From NCBI GenBank assembly GCA_965644295.1, contig CBFFRP010000374.1, positions 1 through 64,000 on the forward strand: a stretch of DNA of 64,000 nt, read 5' to 3'. The stretch is from Paraphysomonas bandaiensis (Eukaryota; Chrysophyceae). Both the position numbers and the translations under genes were made by a program. Below are positions 12,495 to 23,865 of the stretch, in pieces (the stretch's first letter is position 1; the number at the start of each line of letters is the position of its first letter). The notes under the pieces are model-generated. The model searched no databases. It was not told where the DNA came from and saw nothing but the letters and a program-made list of their open reading frames with translations.

Positions 12495-12782
12495 GGCTTA
12501 AGCTGGAATGTAGGGATGTGAAAGTAGACACTTACAGAACACTGTTGTGAATCCCTACTTGACATACTGGTGCATTAACTTAATATTGGTGTATTGTACC
12601 TATCAGATTTTTTCTGACATGAGTATTATTATCTGCAGGTTTTGATGAATCGAATCCGGATCGTGTGACTGGAGCCCTTTATTGATATAGCGCCTTCAAA
12701 CTATTCCTATACTAAAGACATATAATGCAGCTTCGAGGTAAGATATGAATTAATGCTAAAACAAGTTACTACAGTAATTACA
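12495..12782. repeat. 288-bp repeat, copy B
   Basis: Same sequence and orientation as 4635-4922. Here it is flanked by unrelated sequence: a GC-rich patch on the left and AT-rich DNA on the right. This fixes the repeat boundaries by comparison. Confidence 0.85.
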
Positions 12783-13386
12783 CATATCATTAAACACGCA
12801 CGAATAGTACGTAACGCAAATATATATTCTACAACAAATGCATGATTAATGATTAATAGTTATACTGACCATAATTGAAATAACAGCCTAATAGTATAAC
12901 AACAAGATACGATTGCAAACGTATACATTAGAATATACATTAGAATCTTAGAACTGTCGAGTTCATAGAAAAAGAAGATTTAAGCGTAGATTAAGACTGT
13001 TATGATTTAACTACTTTTGATTATTTTATCAACGCAAAGAAAATAGTAATAACCATTCATCATCATGAAACGTAACACAATGTATGTTAAATATATCTTG
13101 ACTAAACACAAATGTCGTAGAATAAACAAAGCTGGATGAAATTTTTTGACACATTATATTCCTATGAAATTTACACAGTATACTTTATATTTGAGATATC
13201 CATATATACAAATAACTTTTTTATTACTAAGTCATACTATTAGTAATTAAGACCATCACCTTTCACCAAATCTATATAATCTGACCCGATGTCATTCTTA
13301 GTTTGAAATCGTAGTACTGGGGTAATTTCCAATGCAATCACATCATTTCAGTGCATTACAATTTTACAATAAATCCTTAAGGCTTT
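12783..13386. other. Intergenic, no gene recognised
   Basis: AT-rich DNA downstream of the JmjC gene. Nothing was recognised. Confidence 0.4.
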
Positions 13387-15875
13387 CTATACTCTGTGAC
13401 CAGCATTTCGCAAAGCCTTCAGTCCATTTTTCTGAAAAGGAAACGAGAATAAAGATAATAACACTTATCACACAGTAGTCATAGCACCTGGCGGCTGGTC
13501 TTGTCTCGCTTTATATCTCTCATCATTCTGTCAAAAGCACTGCATAATCCACCATCAGTACGTGCCGAATCGATCTTCGTGGCTACAGTCCCATCAGTGA
13601 GACCATCCGCTGACGCTACCGCCTCTACTCTATCGTCCTTTACATATAACAGTGAAACACAACTCAATATAACCGGTACTCGGCGCACCTGGTCATCATT
13701 TCTGACATTTTCACCAAAAATAGGAGCTATCAGATCGGCCAACTGTCGTATGGCTTGTGTCCAAGTCTCATTGCCGAACATTTCTTCCATCTTAGATCGA
13801 TGAAACTGTTTGCTGAGATATGCATCAGCTGCGTCGACCAATTCCAACGATTTCCACTGTGACTCACGAAAAGAGTCCGATTTGCCAGACACGGATTGTG
13901 AAACACGAACTCGTATATTCAGTGCACGCGAGCTCTCAACTTTGAATTTGTTACTGCGAGAAATAATTACATTTCATACGTATAGAAGGTATAAATCATC
14001 AAATATCACAACTCGGGCGGCAACGATTCTAGACAACTGATTATAGTATACATTCGTCGCCAAAGAATAACAATGCGTACCTCAAGAACTTATTAACATA
14101 AGAACAGCTTTTATCGGAGCCTAGGGTGGTGTGCCCCTTAAAACCAGGGTCATGTAGAGTCTCTGATTTCAGCACGCCATTCCCCCCAGTCACTGACTTT
14201 AAAGTGCGGTATAGACTACCCAATAGAGAATCAGACACAGTCTCAGTATCTGTAGGAACTGATGTGAGAGATATCATACCGCGCTCCATTAAAAACGAAA
14301 AGAAACCACCCAAGCCCAAATCTTGGACACCTCTATTTACCGCTGCCTTCCCCTTAGGAAAGAGGATACGAGGGTCGAGGTCTGCATACGAGCTGGTAAT
14401 ACTCGTAACTCCTAAGGACTGGCGCAAGGTGTAGTATGGAACAACACTACCGTGACTACTCCCTTGTTTTTCGGATGTGTCTCCAGCAACGTACATAACA
14501 TATAGATGCACAATGTCCCGAATATGGCATGACATAGGGTTTCCATCCGATTGCGAAAGTATCCCACCCTCGTCAGCAGTCGAGTGCGGGCCAGTGCTAC
14601 ACACGAACGACATTCGGCCGGAATCACTCTTAAACTCTACACTGGCCGATGACTGTACGTTTGCGCTTCTAACAGCTAACGACTCAAAATGCGACGCGAT
14701 ATGGTGGTGCAATAACACCTGCACAACAAAATTACTTCGGCGCATACTCAATCGCAAATTTATAGACATGAATTAACATTCCAGGGTACAGGTTGAGCGT
14801 TATACCTCTAAAGAATACATCTTGGCAGTCTCTACTCCAAATGTTAAATGCATAGCGGGCTGCTGATAGGGGTCAGTCGCTCGGACCTCATCATTTGTTT
14901 CGGTAATATCTTCAATGCTGGTGTATGCCTCATGCACAGTTCCCCTAGGAATATAGGCCATATCTCCAGCTAGTAAAGAGAATTCATTAACAGGAGGATT
15001 CAGCTGCGATATATCCAAGGATTCATTACGGGAATCTTCGAGAAATTGTACGGACGGTTTAATTACAAGGTCCGGGCGAGGGAAAGCAACTAAAGGGGGG
15101 TCATACGTCTTCCATCGCTTCGTACCAGCAATCTAAATCACTTTCATTAAAGGAGAAACTTCTCGTAAACACACAGCTCTCGTATTTTATATCGTATACA
15201 TAATATGCGCAACTATATATACTCCTACCTGGAATATAAAACCATCCATCCAATCAATATGTGCCTCAAAACCTTGGGCTCCACCAGGGGGACTGACATA
15301 GAGATTAACATTAACTAGCCACCCCAAAGCTTCTTCCAATCGTAGAGCTGCTTGGAATACATTCGGTAGAGTTGATTGGGCCCGATTCATAATAATAGTA
15401 TATCCGTGTTTATTGACTGCCTGTAATGCCGATGCAAGCGACAAACGATTATCAGGATTGGCAAATACACCTAAATACATAATACATCTATAAGAGAGAT
15501 CAATAGAAGATATAACAAGATACCAGTCCACCATTCACCCTCACGTTTCACACGTTTTGCTAATTTCCAATCAATATTATATTGAATCCTTTCATTGGGC
15601 GATGAACTCTTATGTCCCTTTTCTATAGCCACTTCCACATCATCAAATGAGAGTAATGGACCATAATAATAAGGTAGATTAGGTCGTTTAGCTGTAACTG
15701 GTTTATTATTAAGATAGTTTGTAATAAAATCATGGATTGGTATGGGACTTAATATACTCTCTAAGAATTGAAGGGATTGATTGGAGGGTGTGAGGACATG
15801 ATGGTCTATACAAGAGAGTGTAGGAGATGAATAGATTGATGATATTATGGTTAAGAGTATTGTGTATTTGATCAT
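13387..15875 (-). CDS. JmjC-domain dioxygenase with signal-like N-terminus
   Basis: Six exons: 15524-15875, 15229-15470, 14806-15132, 14081-14718, 13488-13953 and 13387-13431. The total is 2070 nt (689 residues) with consistent phases. The catalytic domain resembles the NO66/MINA53 branch of 2-oxoglutarate/Fe(II) oxygenases: LYVSPPGGAQGFEAHIDWMD gives the HxD pair H188/D190, IAGTKRWKTYDPP follows, and GDMAYIPRGTVHEA gives H265. This branch hydroxylates ribosomal-protein histidines or demethylates histones. The first 22 residues are hydrophobic and end in a Ser/Pro/Cys stretch, like a signal peptide. That would place the enzyme in the secretory pathway, unlike the nuclear family members. The C-terminal third is not recognised. 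The last two junctions rest on splice signals and phase only. Confidence 0.8.
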
Positions 15876-16063
15876 GATTGGATAGTATGAGTTGAGGTGT
15901 ATGTATGTATGTAGAGGTGAGAGTGTGTTATATATGAAGAGTGTGGATTGATAGGATGGAGGTGTATAGCTTGCTGCTCTATTAACAAGTAGATATGTAC
16001 TGGTGTACTGGTGTACTGCAGTACCAGTGCACTATACAGCAGATCAATGATGTACTCCAGCAT

Positions 16064-16493
16064 GTATGTCTGTATGTCTGTATGTGTATGTATGTATGTA
16101 TGTATGTATGTATGTATGTATGTATGTATGTATGTATGTATGTATGTATGTATGTATGTATGTATGTATGTATGTATGTATGTATGTATGTATGTATGTA
16201 TGTATGTATGTATGTATGTATGTATGTATGTATGTATGTATGTATGTATGTATGTATGTATGTATGTATGTATGTATGTATGTATGTATGTATGTATGTA
16301 TGTATGTATGTATGTATGTATGTATGTATGTATGTATGTATGTATGTATGTATGTATGTATGTATGTATGTATGTATGTATGTATGTCTGTATGTATGTA
16401 TGTATGTATGTATGTATGTATGTATGTATGTATGTATGTATGTATGTATGTATGTATGTATGTATGTATGTATGTATGTATGTATGTATGTAG
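16064..16493. repeat. Long (TATG)n tetranucleotide array
   Basis: About 430 bp of almost pure TATG repeat, roughly 107 units, with rare TCTG interruptions at its left end and near 16386. Long frames on both strands here are translations of the repeat and are not genes. Confidence 0.98.
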
Positions 16494-16631
16494 GGGGAAG
16501 ATCGAAGTATTTCTGATCTTCACAGTCATACTTCAATATCTGCAGGTCATATACACACATACATACATGTATATATAGAATGACCTAAAGTTGATACAGA
16601 GAAGAGTGTTGAGTCATATATATACCCATCT

Positions 16632-16767
16632 CGTATGTCTTCCTTCCGTATTCTTTTAATAAGATGCCATCATATCAGCGCAACACGTAGTAGTATCGAG
16701 GTTGTTGTCCAACAGGGTTGCGCTAATATGATGGCGTCTCATAAGAAGGATATAGAAGACATACAAG
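16632..16767. repeat. Foldback sequence 1 (imperfect inverted repeat)
   Basis: The inner arms 16666-16684 and 16717-16735 are inverse complements over 19 nt with one mismatch. Weaker complementarity extends outward to about 16632 and 16767, for example GTATGTCTTC against GAAGACATAC. A 75-codon plus-strand frame (16635-16862) with a coiled-coil-like end overlaps it, but I found no support that it is a gene. Confidence 0.7.
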
Positions 16768-17100
16768 GTGGGTATAAGAATGAAATGGAAGGGTTAACAG
16801 ATCGTATAAATAGACTGGAGGAAGATAAATCAATGTTGAAGAGTATCTTTGTCAACGATTGAGGGGCATTTCTTGCTCCACTGATTGCTTATGCATATCA
16901 AGGTCATGCTTCTAATATTCCGCAGAAGTCATGCTCAGTTGAAAAGTATGGTTAACAAAGCAGGTGATTCTGTCCGAAACCAGTTTCAGGTCATCGAAGC
17001 AGAGTTTTTAAAGCATGGAATTAGTGAATGCGACATTGAGGTCCTCGTCAAGGAAATACAATATATAGGATTTGGAACAATCTATCCAATATTAACGATT

Positions 17101-17348
17101 TATGGTGAACCTCTGACAAAACATACACGATGGGAATATTGAACGGCAAGTGGGAAGGTTACTTTTTGATTCTGAAAAGACTCGAATTTTGCTTGAAGTT
17201 GTTTGCACGATTGCAAATGCTGAAACAAAATTTGCAATCGTGCAAACAGCTTCAAGCAAAATTCGAGTCTTTTCAGAATCAAAAAGTAGCCTTCCCACTT
17301 GCCGTTCAATAATTTCCATCGTGTACGTTTTGTCAGAGGATCACCATA
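17101..17348. repeat. Foldback sequence 2 (near-perfect long palindrome)
   Basis: Arms of about 118 bp (17101-17218 and 17230-17348) are inverse complements with only a few mismatches and a spacer of about 11 nt. Any transcript would form a long hairpin. A plus-strand frame (16885-17142) ends inside the left arm and is not recognised. Confidence 0.92.
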
Positions 17349-18394
17349 GTTAAGGTTGAATAGTAATTTGAACTGATATACCCTTTAGTATTCTTGTACT
17401 TGGTTTAATTTCCGTTTTAGGCAAGTCTTGAGTTTTGTAAACTGTAATCACATATAATCAATTGTTAGAGATTTATAATAAACAACAGTTCGTCACCAAC
17501 AGTTCTCTTTTTTAAATGATCAAGGAAATACCGAAGAAATTTTTAGGTTTAATGCTTACGTCATCCTCGCCATATCAAGACACACACGACGCTTTAGCCG
17601 CTTTTGCTTTCTTCCAGAGCCAGAAAGTCTCCCCGTATTGCTATATATGTATATATATATGTATAGACATAACTGGAACTTGCTTGGCGTCACACACTAA
17701 GAATACGCCAGAATTATAATAGAGATCTATGCATTTCGCACTGGTTAATGCCTAACACCTAACACTAGCAGCACACGTACACTATAAGCTACATCCAATA
17801 TACCTACGCTGCCTATTAGCAGTAGGGCACGCCCCCATAATGGGGCAAAAACTAAGTAGATCTATAAAGTTGTAAAGAGCAATAGAAAAGACGATAATTA
17901 TGGATATTGTTATTAATATTCAACTAACGTATGAATGCATCAGACAAATTACAAACTGGTATCATTAACTCTACGTGCTGTTGCATGCAGTATCAATACA
18001 GATTACACAGCAATCTATCCCTTAAGTGGAACATATTTCATTGTATTCATAGAAAAAAATTACAAATTCACTGTGGTATTTAGCAAGATAATGTGATACA
18101 CAAGATTCCATTATTCTATACAGAGAACTGAAATATTTATGTTTACAGAAAACGTTCCTCAGTAGTATCACACGAAATATATAGGGTAACAATACATAAA
18201 TACATGCATACCAACGTGAATAACAAATATGAGTGTGCCAGTAGATTGTTATTCTGTTGGAAATGCATATGTGTTTTAATCTAGTTCTTCATGACTACCT
18301 ATGCTTTTCAGTTCCATACCTTATCAACATGGAGGGTAGTATTGCTGCTCTTCCTCTCCAGGGTACAGGAACGTGGAGATATTTCGGTATAACC
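17349..18394. other. Intergenic, no gene recognised
   Basis: AT-rich. A 67-codon frame at 17516-17719 has no support beyond being open. No RNA gene was seen. Confidence 0.4.
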
Positions 18395-19412
18395 CTATGT
18401 AACATTAATCACAATAACATTACATATAACTGCAATTAAATGAACAACAGATTGTGGTACACCAATAATACGGCGATTTAAGTCTAAGTTACCCTCGTCT
18501 TTAAAATTGTAACATTTAACAAAACAGCACACCTTTGCAAGCGCCCCAGCCCATTTCAAATAGACCCTTATATACCAAAACGCTATGCTGAGCAGACATA
18601 TAGCCGTCACTATACTAGCAGCCACAGAGCCGTAGGGGTGATCCCAGTACAACACCCACGATGCAGCACATAGAGACAAGGCGAATAGAAGTACACCTAA
18701 GAATAAGTCGGAAAAATAGCATACAAAATATCCACGAATACATGTAAAGACAAATCACACTATTATACACTGTATACTGTGTAATACCAAATGTAAAGGC
18801 CTTAAACGCCACTTGCCAGTCATCTTCACACCTACAAAAAACCTGTCCATCAGCAGCAGATACATAAGTCATAGATACGGCACTTACTCGCTTATCCAAA
18901 ACGAATCAAAGGTAGGATTCCTCTTCACAGGATCGTAACGATACAGGGCCAACAATACATACGTACTGATCAATGCAGCCACCATTGTAATAGCAATCTA
19001 CACATGCATGTATAAGTACATACGTATATATGGTATCTGTATATAAAACTTATACATTGCACTGTATATATAACATATATATAACACTGTATATATAGCA
19101 TACACATATTCACATAGAGTGTCCGCATACCACACTGGATGTAATGGTCCCAAAGAGCACTAGAGCAAACTCTGCAACCTCTTCAGATATCTGTATCTCA
19201 CACAGAGAAGATATGGTAAAGCCTGCAATGATAGTAGATATCTCTGCAATAGCTTTGAGTTGTTCTGACTTCTCATCAATGGTTCGTCTTGCATCATCAA
19301 TGCATCGCCGTTCATTCACTAGTGCTCTGTATTGCATATCATCAGCACGTAACTGATGTCTCCATGCCATACCACGTAATCCTGTAGAGACAGTAGATAC
19401 AAATGATTCCAT
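18395..19412 (-). CDS. Orai-like store-operated calcium channel
   Basis: Exons are 19131-19412, 18888-18997, 18788-18831 and 18395-18696. The total is 738 nt (245 residues) with all phases consistent. Orai subunits form the plasma-membrane Ca2+ release-activated channel. The N-terminus has the MAWRHQLRA pattern of Orai N-termini. The first membrane segment, IIAGFTISSLCEIQI, puts Glu72 where human Orai1 has the pore glutamate E106. Three more membrane segments follow: around VAALISTYVLLAL, then WQVAFKAFTFGVLLFALSL, then VAASIVTAICLLSIAFWYI. That is the Orai topology with both termini cytosolic. No STIM gene is visible here. The 44-nt third exon is fixed by phase on both sides. Confidence 0.72.
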
Positions 19413-19536
19413 AGAGAGAGAGTATAGAGTTTAAGAGAGGGATAGAGTAACAAAGGAAAGATATGTATATGATATAGAGAGCTATATAACATAACAGCTA
19501 ACCGCCCCACGTAATTATAAACGGGACATATACTTA
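19413..19536. promoter_or_regulatory. Upstream region of the Orai-like gene
   Basis: A short AT-rich stretch between the start codon and the MITE. It is the likely promoter by position only. Confidence 0.25.
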
Positions 19537-19759
19537 GGGCCCGTTCGGTTCATCCAATGGATTTTTGTGCTGGATTTGCATTCGCTGGATTTTTGATAAA
19601 TTCCACTGGTTGAGAATGCACTGTATTTGGGTAATCCAGCAAATTACTACCGAACGATTGCCACATCCGGTTAACGCATATACTGTATGTATAATCGTGA
19701 TTCAAAAATCCAGCGAATTTGAGCAAATCCAGCACTTTTTTGGTCTACCGAACGCACCC
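19537..19759. mobile_element. Tourist-like (PIF/Harbinger type) MITE
   Basis: A 223-bp element that starts GGGCCCGTTCGGT and ends ACCGAACGCACCC. Its inverted termini extend imperfectly for about 60 bp and share GTGCTGGATTTGC and CGCTGGATTTTT. It is flanked on both sides by TTA (19534-19536 and 19760-19762), the 3-bp target duplication typical of PIF/Harbinger elements. It has no coding capacity, so it would move with a transposase supplied elsewhere. Confidence 0.82.
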
Positions 19760-20025
19760 TTAATACTTAGACATGTACTTATTTAGACGTGTACTTATAT
19801 ACATAGACATGTACTTATATACTAGACATGTACTGTACTGTAGGTGTAGACCAGCAGTGTAGTGTATAGTGTACAGTGTGTATATAGTAGCTCTATGATA
19901 GCTACAGTATGTATAGTAGCAGTCGTACATACATGCATATGTATGTATATCACTATGAGGAAATAGATTAACCATATCACCACACCCACTCTGATTAATC
20001 AACTCACGTGCAGCTAGTCTGCACT

Positions 20026-22037
20026 ATGAATCAATACAGATCTAAATCACTTAGCAATTCATCAGAGGGGATAGGATCAGATGCTTTATCATTCTCTAGT
20101 TTAGCCTCATCGGTTGGAGTGGCTCATTCAAGTCGATATAGTGTCCCATGGTCCCCAAACTCCATACCACACTGTGAGATATGTTTAAAGCTATTTACTA
20201 TACGTCGTAGACGTCATCATTGTCGTAAATGTGGATGTATTGTATGCTATAAGTGTTCAGGACACTCAATAGTGATTCCTCGATTGGGTAAAGGACAGCA
20301 GCGTGTATGTGACAGCTGTTATAATAATGTATATGATGATCCATGTTCCAATTTAGTAGAAGATTGTATTGAATCTGGATTACAGCAGAAAATGATGAGG
20401 AATGTTCTGCATGTTGGTGTCATTACGAGTAGCGCAGTTATAGCCCAGTCAATTGTTCAAGGCCTCTCGATTGCAATGACAGGGTCTCCTTTGGGTAAAG
20501 AAGTTGATGTGGAGTGTTTCCCATCTCCATACACCCCCCCTGCGCCTCCTGGTAGTCCTCCAAGAAATTCAAGTTTATCTTTACCAAATGGGATGCTATC
20601 TAGACACTCTATTTCTCCTAGCATATTGTCCGTATCATCTCTCACGTTGTCTAATAGTCACAACTATAGTTACAGCGCAATGAGCAGGCCTACTCTACAC
20701 AGTTTACCCGAGGAGGCTCCTAGTACACCCACAGATCCATGCACACGACAGGCAACAGCACCTTTGGCATCGCGATATGTACGATCCGACACGGAGAGTA
20801 AACAGACAGCGTGTGACAAGGCTAGGCTTGCATATGATATGTACTATGAGAAGTATAGTAGAGGTCCTGACTTCTCTGTCGGGATCGTTTTTGGTGTAAT
20901 GGAAGATAGGAAGCAAACTTGTAGAGATAGTAGTATGGACTCTAATATACCACCTTTATCAGCTGCAGTACATCAAGGTGAGAAAGAACCCTGTACGGAA
21001 CATAGTGAACAAAATGTCGATAAGAGTGTTGATAAGTCGCCTACCATAAAGCCAGCAGAAAATAGCGGAAAGACAGGTATTATGTTAGTTGTAATGGAAT
21101 GATAAATATGACAACATGTTCAGATAGTAACGGAGATATGAGTTGCCTCACTGGTGACGAATCGCCGACAAACTACTGCCGTAATCTAACATCACTTCCT
21201 TTTGAAGTCGCATCACATACTCCAGGCGCCGAGGCCAAAGAATATCAAATATTTTACTGGTGTGTATGGATAACTTACATTGTGTATGTGGTGCTGTTAA
21301 TTATATGAATCATATCGTAATTGTGCTGCTTCCACGTTGTAACGGTAGCAACTCTGTAGGGTTGCAATGTACGATGGCAGTCGCATGAGCACATCCCGCA
21401 GCGCGTCGGTCTCTCTCCCTCCTTCCCTTTGTGCTCACATTCAACGGAGAGATAGAGAGCACAGTCATCAGTGCAAGATTAGACAAGAGAAAGGTATCTG
21501 TATATGCTTGATTTTGTAAACTGTGTGTACGCACAAAGTCATGGTGAATAGAAAATTGTGTATTATTACTGTTGATTGTGTCACACATGCAGCCCAAACA
21601 TCTACCAATACTACCCCAGAAGAGATTCTGCATCATGGCATGTGCAACTTTGAGGACGTTGACATCGAAGAGGAGCTTGTTGCAGCAATATTGAGAGCTG
21701 GTCACGCTGCGGCCTCCGGTTTGTCACCATCTTTAACCCCTCTCGGCCCCTCTCCAGGAAATCGCTCTGAAGGAGGGCCGCAGAATCCATTCTCAATATC
21801 GAATGCTTTGTCTGGTGGAATCATAGGTAGGTCATTATGACATTATGTATGCAGTTGCTTCTATGCTTTTGGTTGTGGGGCCATGTCATGCTAAATGCCA
21901 GCCCTTGATGCCGTGAATTTTTGTTAGGCTGGCTTACTGGAGGCCGTATGACCCGGGCGTCCTATCTGCAAAGTGTAGTGCAGCTAGCATATATTCCTTT
22001 TCAGTGGAAAGACCTTTATGAAGTTACAGATGTCTAA
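20026..22037 (+). CDS. FYVE zinc-finger protein
   Basis: Exons are 20026-21076, 21124-21261, 21593-21826 and 21928-22037. The total is 1533 nt (510 residues) with consistent phases. The FYVE domain spans about residues 42-102, with the RRRRHHCRKCG core (60-70) and eight zinc-ligand cysteines (50, 53, 66, 69, 74, 77, 95, 98). FYVE domains bind phosphatidylinositol 3-phosphate on endosomes. The usual WxxD entry motif reads WSPN here. The rest is Ser/Pro-rich and looks disordered. The final exon is well supported because it stays open through LTGGRMTRASYLQ after a clean acceptor. The 331-nt second intron is long for this window. Reading through it instead would give a hydrophobic tail, which I consider less likely. 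Confidence 0.8.
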
Positions 22038-22662
22038 CAATGCACATATTATATAGTTAAATTCTATTGTAGCCTTAATATATATGTTGCATTAACATGT
22101 TATGGAGAGTTAACATGTTGAAATATAGTAAAATATAATATAAAAGCTGTACTAATGAATTGAATTTGTTATGAAGTATAAATCTGTTTCCCGTTTTCAG
22201 TGTATGTAGAGTAAGCATTAGATTGTTTCATCGCTACATTCATTATTTCTAGTTTCCTTCCACACTCAATATTCATGTTGTTATGTCTAACATGATATAT
22301 TCAATATTCATGCCACCGAATTCCTTCTCTACTCTACGACCTGGAAATACATTGACTACTATGCAACACATGAAATAGCACTTATATAGATCTTGTAGAG
22401 TATATAACTTCTGCAATTGAATTCAAAAATACGTACATTCAAAAGTCATTCAAAAGTATCTAGTGAGCTCTCACAAGTATTCGACTACACGTGCACATTA
22501 GTCTTGCAACTCATACGTAAGTGTGCTGCATTATAATTTATTATATCTTGTATATACAGCACAAAATGTGTATTATCTACTTAGTTCGAAAGTGCTATAT
22601 AAAATATGTAAAATAAAACATACGGTGTATGCACTGTTTCTATATTTCACAGTCTGCACAAA
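22038..22662. other. Intergenic, no gene recognised
   Basis: AT-rich space between convergent genes. Nothing was recognised. Confidence 0.4.
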
Positions 22663-23193
22663 TCAGTTAAACTGGGGACGCAGTTGTAAACGCCACTCCA
22701 CTTCGTTCCGAAAATCTCCAGTACGTGTAGGAATATTGAGTTCCTTGTACGTACGACTGTTCAGCAATCGAATGGCCCGAGAAGGGGCGGTACATACTTC
22801 ACCACTTCCATTTTCCAAATTTGCCCTCGAATCATACTTCATTTTTTGAATACCTGTAAACATCTCTTTCTGAGCCAACTTACGCTGTGTATGATTACAT
22901 ATATCGCCAGCAATATGTCCCTGTACGTATTACGTGACGTAACCTAATGTGGAGTGAGTGTATATGTACAGTACCTCTGACTTGGGTGGGGGACGCTTTG
23001 GTGTAGATGGTCTCAGTAGCTTACATCTTCTTGTTGATTCAGCAGTATGAGCACGTGAATTAATTTTCATATCTTTTTTTGTAGAATAAGCTTCAATAAG
23101 TGCAGATCGATTGACATTCATATGCATATGCTGATTCATATGAGCATTTGCTGTTGAACGATTATACTCATTAATGTATGTATCAGGTAACAT
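22663..23193 (-). CDS. Unrecognised basic protein, two exons
   Basis: Exons are 22975-23193 and 22663-22920, with a GTACTG...CGTACAG intron between them. The total is 477 nt (158 residues), phase 0. The start is the first ATG in frame (MLPDTYINEYN). The N-terminal part is Asn/His/Met-rich. Around the junction it is strongly basic and Pro-rich (RPSTPKRPPPKSE). The C-terminal half is charged with no membrane segment. I do not recognise a family. Clean splice signals, an open phase and a compositional break from the flanks support it as a real gene. Confidence 0.5.
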
Positions 23194-23865
23194 AATGAAT
23201 AAATGAAATGAATGATTTATATGATGATTAAGATGAAACACTCATTGTGATGTGATATTATTAATAGATGGGAGTAATGACTCAGTTCTTCTATTTAATG
23301 GCCTCTCTCTCTATATATATGTATATACTGTACATGTATGTATGTACGTATGTATGTATGGAATGGCGATAATAAGAATAGGTCCAGTTTTCTACAATAT
23401 TTTTCTAGAGTGTGTCAAAAACAAGGTGTTTTAAAAACTAAATGTGTGTATTTGGCCAAAATATGCTATTTTTTCAATGGTCAGCAATAAATGCGTAAAA
23501 AATACATGTGAGATAACAAAAATCGATGTGTGTATGAGTTATGTATTGCTACGTATGAATTTCTAGATGTACAGTACAAGTTTGGGGTTTCTTTACACAT
23601 AAAACTATAATATTTGTAGAAATGCCTATTTTAGGCATTGTAAAAGCTACATTTTATTAATATATACTGTAATTCCATCTCATCCAGCTAAGTGGTAGTT
23701 AGTAATTACATTAACGGTCTTGTGGGTAGGAGTACTAACAACTCTATAACTATTATAGATTATTTTTTTCATTTTCTTAAAGAGATTATTTTCTTTTAAT
23801 CTCATTAAAAAGAAACGAGTGGTTTCATTGATTATTTATAGAGTTTATATTGAGTTGAGTTCACT
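23194..23865. promoter_or_regulatory. Divergent intergenic region
   Basis: This lies between the divergent unknown gene and the RBM42-like gene and should hold both promoters. It includes a small TATG block near 23335-23360 and is strongly AT-rich. No gene was seen. Confidence 0.35.

Noticed and set aside
12284-12565. Minus-strand frame spanning the left edge of repeat copy B
   Set aside because: Part of it is repeat sequence that is also present at 4635; the remainder is unrecognised.
15982-16578. Several 160-190 codon frames of YIHT or MYVC repeats on both strands
   Set aside because: They are translations of the tetranucleotide array; all frames stay open because the repeat contains no stop.
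21099-21308. FYVE protein ending in a C-terminal membrane anchor (WITYIVYVVLLII)
   Set aside because: The hydrophobic tail is better explained as intron read-through, because exons at 21593-21826 and 21928-22037 are in phase and coding-like. It stays possible as an isoform.
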